Shown here one piece after another: positions 16,201 to 23,008 of a stretch of DNA of 59,688 nt. How positions within the stretch are numbered: position 1 is the stretch's first letter; every line of letters begins with the position of its first letter. The notes beneath the pieces were generated by a model, which ran no database searches, was not told the DNA's origin, and worked only from the letters and a program-made list of their open reading frames with translations. Both the position numbers and the translations under genes were made by a program. The stretch spans positions 1-59,688 of the IMG/VR virus record IMGVR_UViG_3300033404_000002. One strand, 5' to 3'. The stretch is from a virus.

Positions 16201-17594
16201 AAAAACAGGAAGTCGACGAGGTACGCCACACCGTTCGTTGCGCCGATGTTGATACGGATCCCATCGGGCACGAACGCATCGAGGTTCGCCTCGACCGCGA
16301 CCGCGCCGGCCGTGCCGCTGCCGGTCTGCAGCAGCATGATCAGCTCATCGCTAGCCCCGCGGCTGTGCACCTGCGTCGTACCCACTGCGTCTACGGAGCG
16401 CATAGCGCAGGCCGCCTGCGCGGGTCCGGTAGCGCTCGCAAAGCCTCTGCAGACCGATAGATTATCGGTCAATCCTCCCGCGGTGCCGGTCCGTGTGATG
16501 CCCAGCACGAGCACGCCTTTGGGCGTACGTCCACCGAGCGTGTTGTTCGTGGCCGTGATGGTCTGCAGCCCGGTCGATGTGTTGAGCGCCACGCGCCTGT
16601 GCACCGCAGCCACGCGCGGCCGCGTATCCACCACGATCACGCGTTTCGCTGCACTGCGATTCCCGCCGTTGTCGGTGACGAATACGTACATCCGCCCTTG
16701 CGCGATCGCACCGCGATTCGCGGTGAAGGTGATGGACGAGGCGGACCATGACGTGACGGTCTGCGTCACTTTCGTCGCAGCCGCGTAGTTGGAGCTGCTG
16801 GCGAGCTCTACCGTTCCTGCGCCCTGCGTGGCCCCAAACAGGCTGCCCGCTGCGACCGTGCTGGCACCCTGCGCGATCCAGGTATCGGCTGCCTGCGGCG
16901 ATGCCGTGACGCTCGAGACCGAGATACGCGCCTCGGGAATCCGAATCGAGATGCCGTTGTTCTCTTCGCTCGAGTTCGGATTCCACGTGCGCGTGGCGGA
17001 TGCACCCGGCGATGCCTGGATCTCGATTGCGCTCGCCAGCGAGACGTCCGCGCCGAACGTCCCGCCGTTGCTCATCGTGGCCTGAATAAACGTCGTGCTG
17101 CCGGGTGCGATGTTCGATTCGGTACCCGGTACCTCATCGTCGTCGATCAGCGCGACGCGCAAGATCGCCTCATTCGAGTAGACCGTCGTGACGGACGGGG
17201 ATACAGGGTCGCCCGAGCCTTGCGGATTCTCGGCAATCTGCGCAATGCCGTGCACGCCCGAGTCCGGGTCGTAGCCGCGAATCGCGATGATCTGTCCGAC
17301 CATCAGCGAAGAGGTCGAGCACGTCCAGGTATACGAGGCCGGCTCGCTGCTCGCGATGCGCGTCTGGATCAGCAGCTCGGGCACGCTCGGAGGTGAGCCG
17401 CCCGAGATGTAGCGCCCGCCGGGCTGCCGGGTCCAGTCCTTGTGATGGTCCGTTACGCCGTCTTCGTTCTCCCCCTGCGCGATGAGCGCTACGAGCAGGT
17501 CCCCGTCTGCGTGCGTGGGCACCGACACCGCGAGCGAGGTGACCTCGGAGCTGCCGGACGTGGCCTCGGCGTTGCCGATCACGGTTACCGCCAC
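13299..17594 (-). CDS. Giant virion-type protein with 20-residue tandem repeats
   Basis: 1431 residues (GTG start at 17594 with a G-rich Shine-Dalgarno). Residues 1 to about 740 are Ser/Thr/Gly-rich and beta-forming, with several adhesin-like blocks (VTVIGNAEATSGSSEVTSL, GISIRIPEARISVSSVTASP). From about 748 to 1385 the chain consists of about 31 back-to-back units of 20 residues with consensus E-x-V-Q-L-x-E-S-x-x-R-x-R-x-L-x-R-A-V-D/S; one unit is 22 long. A short Gly/Arg-rich tail follows. The repeat should form a regular amphipathic helical solenoid or coiled-coil rod. Position between small structural genes and terminase suggests a long surface fibre or filament; the function is not known. 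Confidence 0.75.
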   Translation of the reverse strand: MAVTVIGNAEATSGSSEVTSLAVSVPTHADGDLLVALIAQGENEDGVTDHHKDWTRQPGGRYISGGSPPSVPELLIQTRIASSEPASYTWTCSTSSLMVGQIIAIRGYDPDSGVHGIAQIAENPQGSGDPVSPSVTTVYSNEAILRVALIDDDEVPGTESNIAPGSTTFIQATMSNGGTFGADVSLASAIEIQASPGASATRTWNPNSSEENNGISIRIPEARISVSSVTASPQAADTWIAQGASTVAAGSLFGATQGAGTVELASSSNYAAATKVTQTVTSWSASSITFTANRGAIAQGRMYVFVTDNGGNRSAAKRVIVVDTRPRVAAVHRRVALNTSTGLQTITATNNTLGGRTPKGVLVLGITRTGTAGGLTDNLSVCRGFASATGPAQAACAMRSVDAVGTTQVHSRGASDELIMLLQTGSGTAGAVAVEANLDAFVPDGIRINIGATNGVAYLVDFLFFAGEELEIQAGIATVPGRGNVSSVALSIGDPDVLFMAGAGGQLNDSAITGASYTFGGARLRTRLGAATEQAMLCHTIPSGVTTTAPVSAADSGFVAGVSSASGAQWKVKAEPERDAGFRLVNHQDTPGTVQVAYLAIRWPGARTEFGFVSSPTGTGIVDRNIGWRPHCILFGGSRVQTVGTLEQDVDAGPQSLSYVAANDREPAVIGCVQVNSEDGQSTSNEQQEHLLQHVLRCRTVSTDLGALMVNYSDTGYAISWQFVLAAGRAQLHCVIENVSGALLAQVHGETVELDETRLAARELSRQRSEELSPDETRAGVRALIRQISEAVDVAESIARASGLIRAAGDAVTLAEVPGRARTMARTRDGSVTAEQDVLRVRTMARLAGESITADETSARMRALSRAVDEPEQIAEDVAHIRAICKAVSEALELGETLARIRALARAVSESQSISESAVRARALARAVQELEQLAQTHAAARTLIRSISELVQLTESAAKLRGLVRAVDETERILEDVVQAGVAKIVQVIDEALQLLEDSVSVRGLVRVLADVIESSEGAVRALGLVRAHGELVQVAQTLAAIRGLVRATDELENALEDAERVRTLARAVDETERLAQSVARMFALVRVADEALQVLGSALQVRGLVRAADEALQLSESTSRVRGLLRFRDEQLSVAETIARLRSAVRAIDELVQLADAQVRARTLARALSEVVQVLESADLLRGRMRQHSEPVQIVEQALRVTGLRKAVSETVQLAETLARRVGLIRAVGALVTLIEGAVRTRTLARLSDELVQRGESTRAPRDLSRAVSALVQLTESARHALGLLKSVDEAEQLPESATHSRGLLRAVTHAVQIVHSSAHALGLVRIAEDLVRSIEVATRSRALARVHTELESLLDEAVRVRGIVRVAEDLVSVLESQLDALGTVGKLIGRAIIRAAVSASAIFGAGTVSGRVRMGQSAVRGTVRIDEP
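13440..15352 (-). repeat. Tandem 60-bp / 20-residue repeat array
   Basis: About 31 diverged units of exactly 60 bp (one 66 bp) inside the 13299-17594 gene. Units differ at many synonymous and nonsynonymous sites while keeping the residue pattern, so the array is old and selected for protein structure, not a recent slippage product. Confidence 0.9.
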
Positions 17595-17622
17595 GCTGCC
17601 CCCCCGTTGCCTATTGCTGCGC

Positions 17623-17638
17623 TATCGACCGATCGATA
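17623..17638. promoter_or_regulatory. TATCGA-N4-TCGATA element (perfect)
   Basis: Perfect 16-bp inverted repeat TATCGACCGATCGATA. On the plus strand it runs into GATAAT (17635-17640), a 5/6 match to a -10 box, 54 bases before the small plus-strand ORF at 17694. A shorter related palindrome, GATCGGCCGATA, follows at about 17652. Confidence 0.75.
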
Positions 17639-17693
17639 ATGTTCTGCCGTGATCGGCCGATAGGATGGGTACACAGACACGGGAGCCCGCACC

Positions 17694-17861
17694 ATGATCC
17701 GACACCAGAACGCCGCTCAGCCGATCCAGACCCGCGCGATGTTTGGCGCGCTTGATTTTGCCGAGCTGCTCTGCGAGCTGCTGTTCGAGGCATGGCGCGA
17801 GCATCTCGAACGCGGCACGGCGGAGGAAGGTGTTAGGGCGCAGTCCCGCCGAGCTCGTTGA
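17694..17861 (+). CDS. Small antisense plus-strand ORF with own control element
   Basis: 55 residues, too short for most gene finders. ATG at 17694 has GGGAG about 8 bases upstream and the perfect TATCGA-N4-TCGATA element further up, the same arrangement as plus-strand genes 23 kb away. The product is acidic and helical after residue 15 (FAELLCELLFEAWREHLERG). It overlaps the last 29 bases of the minus-strand 17833 gene. Unknown function; a competing minus-strand frame (17622-17804) looks less protein-like. Confidence 0.5.
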   Translation: MIRHQNAAQPIQTRAMFGALDFAELLCELLFEAWREHLERGTAEEGVRAQSRRAR

Positions 17862-18438
17862 CCGCCACGATGACGCGCGCGGTCGCTTCTGGGCCCGTGC
17901 CGTAGAGCACGCGCTCGAGCACCGCACCGCTCGCTACCACCTCGTTCGTCAGCAGGTCGCCCGTCACATCGATGCGGGTCGTGGTGCCGCCCGCTATGCG
18001 GTAGATCCCGTTATTGGGGCCCGAGGCGCCCGGCACGGTGACTAGGCGAAAGCTCTGGCCGGCTGCGAATCCGTCTGCGGCGAAGCTGCCTGCGCTGCGC
18101 GTGATGGTATCGGGACCAGCCTCGACGTTCGCGATTGTGATCTGCGGATTGCCGGTCATGACTACACCATCGTTCACCAGCAGCTCGCCGATGCCGGCAA
18201 TGTCTTCGATCACGCTGGCGAGTTGCTCGCGCGCGGCAGCATTCGCGAGCGTCTGCGCCCAGCCGATGAGCGTAGACAGCTCGGACTGTTCGGATGCGCT
18301 CATGCCGAACATAGCGTGCAGCTGCGCGGGTGTGAGCTTGCCGCGGATCAGCTCGCGCATCGCAGAGCCGAAGGACATGACGGGAATGCGCGCCTCGCCC
18401 TCGGCGAGCCGGCCGATGAGTCGTTCAAACAGGCCCAT
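17833..18438 (-). CDS. Putative structural protein
   Basis: 201 residues from the ATG at 18438 (GAAAGGAAG upstream). The N-terminal part is helical (MGLFERLIGRLAEGEARI, SFGSAMRELIRGKLTPAQLH); the C-terminal part is a beta domain with SFAADGFAAGQSFRLV and NNGIYRIAGGTTTRIDVTGD, a phrase typical of phage virion proteins. It is the gene directly before the giant repeat protein and may anchor it. Inference from context. Confidence 0.6.
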   Translation of the reverse strand: MGLFERLIGRLAEGEARIPVMSFGSAMRELIRGKLTPAQLHAMFGMSASEQSELSTLIGWAQTLANAAAREQLASVIEDIAGIGELLVNDGVVMTGNPQITIANVEAGPDTITRSAGSFAADGFAAGQSFRLVTVPGASGPNNGIYRIAGGTTTRIDVTGDLLTNEVVASGAVLERVLYGTGPEATARVIVAVNELGGTAP

Positions 18439-18880
18439 GAGCTTCCTTTCGGCCGATCGGCACATCGTGAAATAGCGGGTCGTAGCGCTGCGCACGGCGC
18501 AGTGCGGTGTCCACCGAGCCCTCGTCCTGCTCGATCGCAAAAACGTCGTAGCAGCCCTCTGCGAGCGCACCGAGCACGGTAGAGCCCGAGCCATCGAACC
18601 AGTCACAGTCTATCGCCCATCGCATGGGCTCCGCTCCGAACGCGTCTGTCAGATGTCCGCGCGGCAAACTGCATAATTTCAAGTCGGAGATCTCGAAGCT
18701 CACCGATTCGCGGTGACAATCCGCGCGGTAGCGCGTGATGCGCAATGCAGAATTGCGCTCGATCGAGAAGCGCTTCACGGGCCTCCTACAGATGGCGCAC
18801 CACGGGGGCTCTACTTGCCCCATGCCTACGGCAACCTCTGAGTCGACCGTGCGGCTCAGATCCGCAACAAAGCCGTTCAC
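18425..18880 (-). CDS. Unknown protein with CxxC knuckle
   Basis: 151 residues, GTG start overlapping the Acb2-like gene's stop. CAIC (about residues 28-31) precedes RRPVKRFSIERNS, and an additional Cys/His pair lies in YRADCHRES, giving a possible zinc site; the C-terminal half is compact and acidic. Not recognised. Operon partner of the Acb2-like gene. Confidence 0.55.
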   Translation of the reverse strand: MNGFVADLSRTVDSEVAVGMGQVEPPWCAICRRPVKRFSIERNSALRITRYRADCHRESVSFEISDLKLCSLPRGHLTDAFGAEPMRWAIDCDWFDGSGSTVLGALAEGCYDVFAIEQDEGSVDTALRRAQRYDPLFHDVPIGRKEAHGPV

Positions 18881-19116
18881 GGCTCGGGGTCGAGCGAGTC
18901 GTGATGCATCGCGATTCCTTGATTCGCGCGAAAGCGCACAGCCTCGAGCTCGGTGAGCGCAAGCGCCTGCTCACGCGAGAACGGCACGAGATTGCGGATG
19001 AGCTTGGCGAGCTCGTAGCACGCCTCGTTGACTGCATCGTGACGCACGACCGCCTCTTTCGTCGGTGCGTGATACCGGAAGCGCTCGAGCAGCTCAGCAT
19101 CGGTCGGTGCGGGCAT
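18877..19116 (-). CDS. acb2: Acb2/Tad1-type cyclic nucleotide sponge (anti-CBASS family)
   Basis: 79 residues. RFRYHAPTKEAVVRHDAVNE, the middle ACYELAKLI and the C-terminal FSREQALALTELEAVRFRAN match the helical-hairpin family typified by phage Acb2 (F-x-YH-x-P ... CP-SREK-x-x-ALT-x-LEEAV-x-WAN). These small hexameric proteins bind cyclic oligonucleotide alarm signals and so blunt CBASS and Thoeris immunity. AGAGGTGA precedes the ATG. It sits among small genes before the structural block, as in other phages. Ligand range cannot be read from sequence. Confidence 0.75.
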   Translation of the reverse strand: MPAPTDAELLERFRYHAPTKEAVVRHDAVNEACYELAKLIRNLVPFSREQALALTELEAVRFRANQGIAMHHDSLDPEP

Positions 19117-19119
19117 CGG

Positions 19120-19356
19120 TCACCTCTTTCGCGGTTTGCCCCAGCGGGTGCTGTGCACGTGACAGCAGACCGGCGCGCGTTTGCGCGGTGGCGGAGGAGG
19201 AGGAGGAGGGCGCGGGCCAACCGGTGCGCGGGTCTGCGGCTTTGGATTGTCCACGACGCGGCGCCCTGCGCCATCACTGAGCTGGAGTCGGATCGACTGC
19301 ACGAGGCAGATCAGCCCGAGCGCGAACAGCACTAGCGTCCAGTCCCCCTCGGTCAT
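19120..19356 (-). CDS. Small membrane protein with polyproline tail
   Basis: 78 residues; ATGA overlap with the preceding gene. An N-terminal transmembrane helix (WTLVLFALGLICLVQSI) is followed by a linker and a run of eight prolines flanked by basic residues (GPRPPPPPPPPRKRAP), then CCHVH. Topology resembles small lysis or spanin-like proteins but no lipobox is present. Function unknown. Confidence 0.55.
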   Translation of the reverse strand: MTEGDWTLVLFALGLICLVQSIRLQLSDGAGRRVVDNPKPQTRAPVGPRPPPPPPPPRKRAPVCCHVHSTRWGKPRKR

Positions 19357-19781
19357 GGCGCAGCATAACCCTCGCGGTCGGGTTTGGGCACGATCGAGCC
19401 GCCGCCGAACAGGCGCAGGCCGGACCAGCGTGCGTAGCAGCGCGCACGGTAGAGCCAGCCCATGCCGAAGCGGGCCTGCCCTGCGAGCGCGAGCAGCAGC
19501 CGCCTGTGATGATCGTCTGCGAGCCGGCGTAGGTAGGACGCTTCCCACGGTGAAATCAGGTTTCGGTACTGCACAGAGCGCAGCACGTAATACCAGAAAT
19601 CATGAATCGGTGCGGGCAGATCCGACCACGCTACCGTGGTGACACCGATGACAACGCCGCAGATGCGATCGGTCGATAGGCTCGAGCCGTCGGAGCCGTG
19701 CCAGCCTGCGCCAATGGCGTCGTCCCACTCCTCGCGCGAGGGCGCACGGCCGCAGCGCACGCGGATTACACCCACGGTCAC
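19353..19781 (-). CDS. Unknown protein, weakly DUF1353-like
   Basis: 142 residues, GTG start. The stretch PAPIHDFWYYVL ... RRLADDHHRRLLLALAG ... RCYARWSGLRLFGGG resembles the HD-Y-x-A-D-x-x-F-x-x-A-L pattern of DUF1353, a family often found near phage lysis or structural genes. Similarity is by eye only. Confidence 0.45.
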   Translation of the reverse strand: MTVGVIRVRCGRAPSREEWDDAIGAGWHGSDGSSLSTDRICGVVIGVTTVAWSDLPAPIHDFWYYVLRSVQYRNLISPWEASYLRRLADDHHRRLLLALAGQARFGMGWLYRARCYARWSGLRLFGGGSIVPKPDREGYAAP

Positions 19782-19790
19782 GGCGGGACG

Positions 19791-19997
19791 CTAGGGATTT
19801 TTGCGGCGCAGCCAGCTCATGAGCAGGCCGGGCAGCCCGGTAGCGAGCACTACGGCCGCTGTGACGATCTGCGGGTCGTAGTCGTTGTGTGCGGAGATCG
19901 CTGCGGCGAGCGTGGCGAGCGCGGCAATTGTGGCGCTCTCGCCCTCGACGCGGGCGTTACTCTGCTCGGCCTTCGGTGTTTGGCTGCGCGGCTGCAT
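19791..19997 (-). CDS. Small protein with C-terminal hydrophobic helix
   Basis: 68 residues; strong GGAGGG before the ATG. A charged N-terminus, an Ala-rich helix (IAALATLAAAISA) and a membrane-like helix (VTAAVVLATGLPGLLMSW) ending in RRKN give holin-like topology. It could be a membrane protein working with the two neighbouring membrane genes. Confidence 0.5.
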   Translation of the reverse strand: MQPRSQTPKAEQSNARVEGESATIAALATLAAAISAHNDYDPQIVTAAVVLATGLPGLLMSWLRRKNP

Positions 19998-20009
19998 GCG
20001 GGTGCCCTC

Positions 20010-20456
20010 CTAGAGCCATGTTTCGACGATGACGGGATCGTCCTCGGGTGAGCGCGGAAGCAAGACGAGCCCGGGCGGGATCGAGGCGCGCGCCAGCTGG
20101 ATCGTCTGCGTAAGCGCCCACGGTCTGATGTCGGCCAGTGGCGCGCGGACGCCCGGCACCACGCGCCAGCGGCGGACGACGTAGGCGTACTGCGGCCAGT
20201 CCTTGGGCCGCTGGTAGATCACGTAGTTCAGGAGCTCGGCCTGCGTGCTGTCCGCTTCCGGCGCGGCTGGCGGAGCGCTCCCGCACCCGGCGCAGCCCGC
20301 ATCGCCGGACGCATGCGACTCCTCGCACGTCCGCGGAGCGCCCTGGATCTGCTCGGCTGTACGTCCGCAGCGCACGCAGCGCAGATGCGGGAAGCACAGA
20401 TGATGCCGCTCGATCGCCACCTGCTCGAGCAGCGGGTCGGGAAGCGGCCGGCGCAT
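20010..20456 (-). CDS. Zinc-binding protein of unknown function
   Basis: 148 residues, TGATG overlap with the preceding gene. Cysteine pairs CVRC (about 27-30) and CAGC (about 55-58) with nearby C and H suggest one or two zinc ribbons; the C-terminal half (LNYVIYQRPKDWPQYAYVV) is a separate folded part. Not recognised. Confidence 0.5.
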   Translation of the reverse strand: MRRPLPDPLLEQVAIERHHLCFPHLRCVRCGRTAEQIQGAPRTCEESHASGDAGCAGCGSAPPAAPEADSTQAELLNYVIYQRPKDWPQYAYVVRRWRVVPGVRAPLADIRPWALTQTIQLARASIPPGLVLLPRSPEDDPVIVETWL

Positions 20457-20659
20457 CAGCGTAATTTTCGGACCGCGCGCAGCACGCGCGCGAACTGCAC
20501 CGCGACGACGGACTGCCCGGCAAGGAACAGTCCTGCGGCTGTGAGCAGGCGCCCGTACGCGAGCGCCAGCAGGGCGAGCGACGCTGCGATGACGACTACG
20601 GGCAGGGCGAGCGCCCAGATCTCCCAGCGCAGCGCCTCCAGGCGCTCCTGGCGCGTCAT
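20456..20659 (-). CDS. Small membrane protein, two helices
   Basis: 67 residues with hydrophobic segments about 17-35 (LALPVVVIAASLALLALAYG) and 38-52, a basic C-terminus (LRAVRKLR) and overlapping neighbours on both sides. Unknown role; topology fits a small inner-membrane protein. Confidence 0.5.
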   Translation of the reverse strand: MTRQERLEALRWEIWALALPVVVIAASLALLALAYGRLLTAAGLFLAGQSVVAVQFARVLRAVRKLR

Positions 20660-20964
20660 GGGTCCAGCTCCTGGCGTCCCCTCAGATCGTCCAGTGCCTT
20701 CAGATCGTCCAGTGCCTCGGCGTAGCCTTCACGCGCGGCGCGCTGAGCCTCTTTATGGGCCTGTACGAGCGCGACCCGCAGCCCGCGGCGCTCTGCGTCC
20801 AGATGCTCGATCAGTTCTGCGGCCGCATCGAGCAGCCCATCGAGGACGACCTCGCGGCCGGTGATGCGCTGCTGCAGCTCCCGCAGCTTTCGCGGCACAT
20901 CGGGCAGCACGGCCTCGAGCTGCCGCGCTCGCCGCAGCCTGGCGATCAAGCTGCTGTCACACAT
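20656..20964 (-). CDS. Coiled-coil protein
   Basis: 102 residues, nearly all charged heptads (LRELQQRITGREVVLDGLLD). Near the end LDDLKALDDL is produced by a tandem 18-base duplication at about 20683-20718 (CAGATCGTCCAGTGCCTT). Overlaps both neighbours by 4-8 bases. Function unknown. Confidence 0.5.
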   Translation of the reverse strand: MCDSSLIARLRRARQLEAVLPDVPRKLRELQQRITGREVVLDGLLDAAAELIEHLDAERRGLRVALVQAHKEAQRAAREGYAEALDDLKALDDLRGRQELDP

Positions 20965-21307
20965 CGCGCCAGACCTGCTCGCCGCGATAGAGCATGAGCG
21001 AGAAGCGTGCGCTCAAGTCGTCGGCGAGCAGCTCGCCGGGTGGTTGCCCATCGAATCCGTTGCGCCAGACGGGCGGAGTCGAATGCGAGTCTAAGTAGTA
21101 GTCGAGCAAACCCGCGTGCGGCGCCCGAAAGTACACGATCGCGACGGGATAGGGCTCCGTTTTGCGGGACATGCAAGAGATCCAGGTGGGATGCGCAGCC
21201 AATACCCACGGCCGATACTCGAGAAATTCCGGGCGGTTGCCCTCCGCTGGCATGCGGAAGTGTGCGAGCGCCGCGGCGAGCGTGGCGTGTGCGTAGTCCT
21301 CAGCCAT
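20957..21307 (-). CDS. Unknown small protein
   Basis: 116 residues from the ATG at 21307; a start at 21328 is possible but would overlap more. Contains PWVLAAHPTWISCMSRK and AGLLDYYLDSHSTPPVWRNG, a compact mixed fold. Found between two small unknown genes; not recognised. Confidence 0.55.
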   Translation of the reverse strand: MAEDYAHATLAAALAHFRMPAEGNRPEFLEYRPWVLAAHPTWISCMSRKTEPYPVAIVYFRAPHAGLLDYYLDSHSTPPVWRNGFDGQPPGELLADDLSARFSLMLYRGEQVWRDV

Positions 21308-21623
21308 CGGGCTCGGCCTTGCGCGCACGCACGATCTTCACGTCCGAGTAAAAGACTTTGAGCAACTCGGTGAGCTGATCCATCGTGCGCCGCTGATCGC
21401 TCGGATCGATTCCGCGCGCCTCGGCATACGTGCGCAGCAGCACCGTGCCGATCGTCAGCGGGAAGTCGTATTCCACGCCTTTTTCGACGATCTGGGATTT
21501 CAGTGCAGAGGCGCGCAGCAGAAACGCGGTGCCGAGCTGCCGCACTGCGGCCTGATCGTCCAGCAGATCCGCGTCGCCCAGCTCCAGCAGCCGGCGCTCC
21601 TCGTCGGTGATCCGCTCACTCAC
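21300..21623 (-). CDS. Unknown helical protein
   Basis: 107 residues from GTG at 21623, which overlaps the previous stop. Helical throughout (RRLLELGDADLLDDQAAVRQ, QRRTMDQLTELLKVFY). It lies two genes after the small-terminase candidate and could belong to the packaging module. Confidence 0.5.
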   Translation of the reverse strand: MSERITDEERRLLELGDADLLDDQAAVRQLGTAFLLRASALKSQIVEKGVEYDFPLTIGTVLLRTYAEARGIDPSDQRRTMDQLTELLKVFYSDVKIVRARKAEPDG

Positions 21624-22197
21624 CGGCCGGCCCCGATGGCGCGCGCGGCTCGTCGTCGTCGTCCCGACTTTCGCTTCCCAAGCGGCACTCGAATTCGTGC
21701 TCAAACCACAGATAACCGTGGGGGTATCCCGTCTGCGGATCGATCGGGACGCCTCGAAAATTTCGTGCCAAATCCGCCAAATTTGACACATCCGCCGGAA
21801 ATTCGTTACTACCGGGGGTAGGTGTGCCGGCTCGGCCGGATCTCCGAAGCGTTCCCCCCGCTTCGGGGGCAGCTTCAAGGAGATTCGGCTTTCGGGTCGT
21901 GTCAATGCTTTCGCACTGCCTTTGCTGTGCCCTTCGCGGTCCCGACGCAGTGAGCTCCGAATGCTCGTGAGCCGCCGCTTTCGCTCCGCGCTCCGCCCTC
22001 GTTGCCCCGTGCTGCCCATGCCGGAGCGCCGCAGACTCGCGCTGCTCGCTTGCGTCGCACGCTCCCTCGCTGCGCTCGCTCGCGTCTCGCTCTCTTAAAT
22101 CCAAGGGCATCGGATCGCGGGCTGGAGCTGTCCGCTCGGCGTGCGGCTTCGCGCGAGCATACGGTGGAGCGTCATTGCGGCCATTCGCCTCGCTCAT
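21616..22197 (-). CDS. Unknown protein, disordered N-terminus
   Basis: 193 residues, ATGA overlap with the small-terminase candidate. Residues 1-110 are Arg/Ala/Glu-rich and probably disordered; the C-terminal 60 residues are folded-looking (SNLADLARNFRGVPIDPQTG, YLWFEHEFECRLG) with an acidic tail. An AT-rich patch (about 21755-21815) with two GGCGGAT direct repeats lies within it. Confidence 0.45.
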   Translation of the reverse strand: MSEANGRNDAPPYARAKPHAERTAPARDPMPLDLRERDASERSEGACDASEQRESAALRHGQHGATRAERGAKAAAHEHSELTASGPRRAQQRQCESIDTTRKPNLLEAAPEAGGTLRRSGRAGTPTPGSNEFPADVSNLADLARNFRGVPIDPQTGYPHGYLWFEHEFECRLGSESRDDDDEPRAPSGPAGE

Positions 22198-22892
22198 TCG
22201 CGGCCGCGCGAGCGCTTGAGCTGCTCAATCTTCTGCATGATGATGCTGCGCAGATCGGCCTGCACTTCGACGGGTCCACCATCGGGCCCGGAGAACTCCA
22301 CGCTCTTGATGTCCGCCTGACCGGCGTGATTTTTGCCGAGCCAAATGAGCAGCGCTGGATTGAGCTGCCGCGCGCTTTTGAGCTGCAGCTGCTTGACGTC
22401 GAGCTCGATCGCCGCGCGACCCGCATCGAACGCTTGCCGCACTGCGCCGCCCTCGGCGAGCCGCTGCTCGAAGAGGCTCTTCGAGACGTGCAGCAGCCGC
22501 GCGATCGAATGCTGCGTGATGCCCTGCGCCGCGAGCTCGTATACGTCGCTGGGGTCGAGCTCGATGCGCGGTTTCCCGCGCCACTCGCCGGGCGCTCTGG
22601 GCTCTAGGGTCCGCGCGGGTTTCGTGGAGCCCGGCCTGCGCTCGTGGAGCTTCTGGCTTGTGCCGCTGCCCTCTCCGGCGAGCAGGCGGGGAATCCACGG
22701 CTCGCTGTCCGGCGCTGCGGCCTCGGGTGGCTTCGCTGCGCTGCGTGAGGCACTGCGCGCTCTCGGGCGCTTCGGTCTGGGGGTCGCGGGCGGGTCGTCC
22801 TTGGGCGGCTCGCCGCCGCCGCCGCCGCTCTTTCGCGGATTCTTGCGTGCGGCCTTGCGCCTTGTAGGCTTTTCCTGAGCCATTTCGGGCAC
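22194..22892 (-). CDS. Candidate terminase small subunit
   Basis: 232 residues. A long basic, Pro/Ala-rich N-terminus is followed by an HTH (QGITQHSIARLLHVSKSLFE) and then VRQAFDAGRAAIELDVKQLQ and ALLIWLGKNHAGQAD. The order HTH, 'A-F-x-x-G-R-A' helix, 'x-x-x-IWLGKN-x-x-G' is what many phage small terminases show. It recognises viral DNA for packaging in such phages. It lies about 10 kb upstream of the large subunit rather than beside it, which lowers confidence. First gene after the promoter at 22.95 kb. Confidence 0.6.
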   Translation of the reverse strand: MPEMAQEKPTRRKAARKNPRKSGGGGGEPPKDDPPATPRPKRPRARSASRSAAKPPEAAAPDSEPWIPRLLAGEGSGTSQKLHERRPGSTKPARTLEPRAPGEWRGKPRIELDPSDVYELAAQGITQHSIARLLHVSKSLFEQRLAEGGAVRQAFDAGRAAIELDVKQLQLKSARQLNPALLIWLGKNHAGQADIKSVEFSGPDGGPVEVQADLRSIIMQKIEQLKRSRGRE

Positions 22893-22944
22893 TTATCCAC
22901 AAATCAGCTGTGTGCAGCTGCGTGCGCGATCTTCCCGACGATAC

Positions 22945-22976
22945 CGACATAATGTCGATTTCATGAGAGTTGTCAA
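22945..22976 (-). promoter_or_regulatory. Sigma70-like promoter with overlapping operator
   Basis: On the minus strand TTGACA (22971-22976) is a consensus -35. A -10-like CATTAT (22949-22954) follows at 16 bases; TTATGT two bases on gives 18. The -10 is embedded in a perfect 13-bp palindrome CGACATAATGTCG (22945-22957). It precedes the small-terminase candidate, so it likely drives the late/packaging series and is probably regulated. Confidence 0.65.
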
Positions 22977-23008
22977 GCATTTGCGTCGTTGTATTGCCCA
23001 TTGAGTAA

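Noticed and set aside
17622-17804. Minus-strand 60-codon ORF in the 17.6-kb gap
   Set aside because: No ribosome site, and the opposite plus-strand frame has a ribosome site and a control element. Kept only as the weaker alternative.
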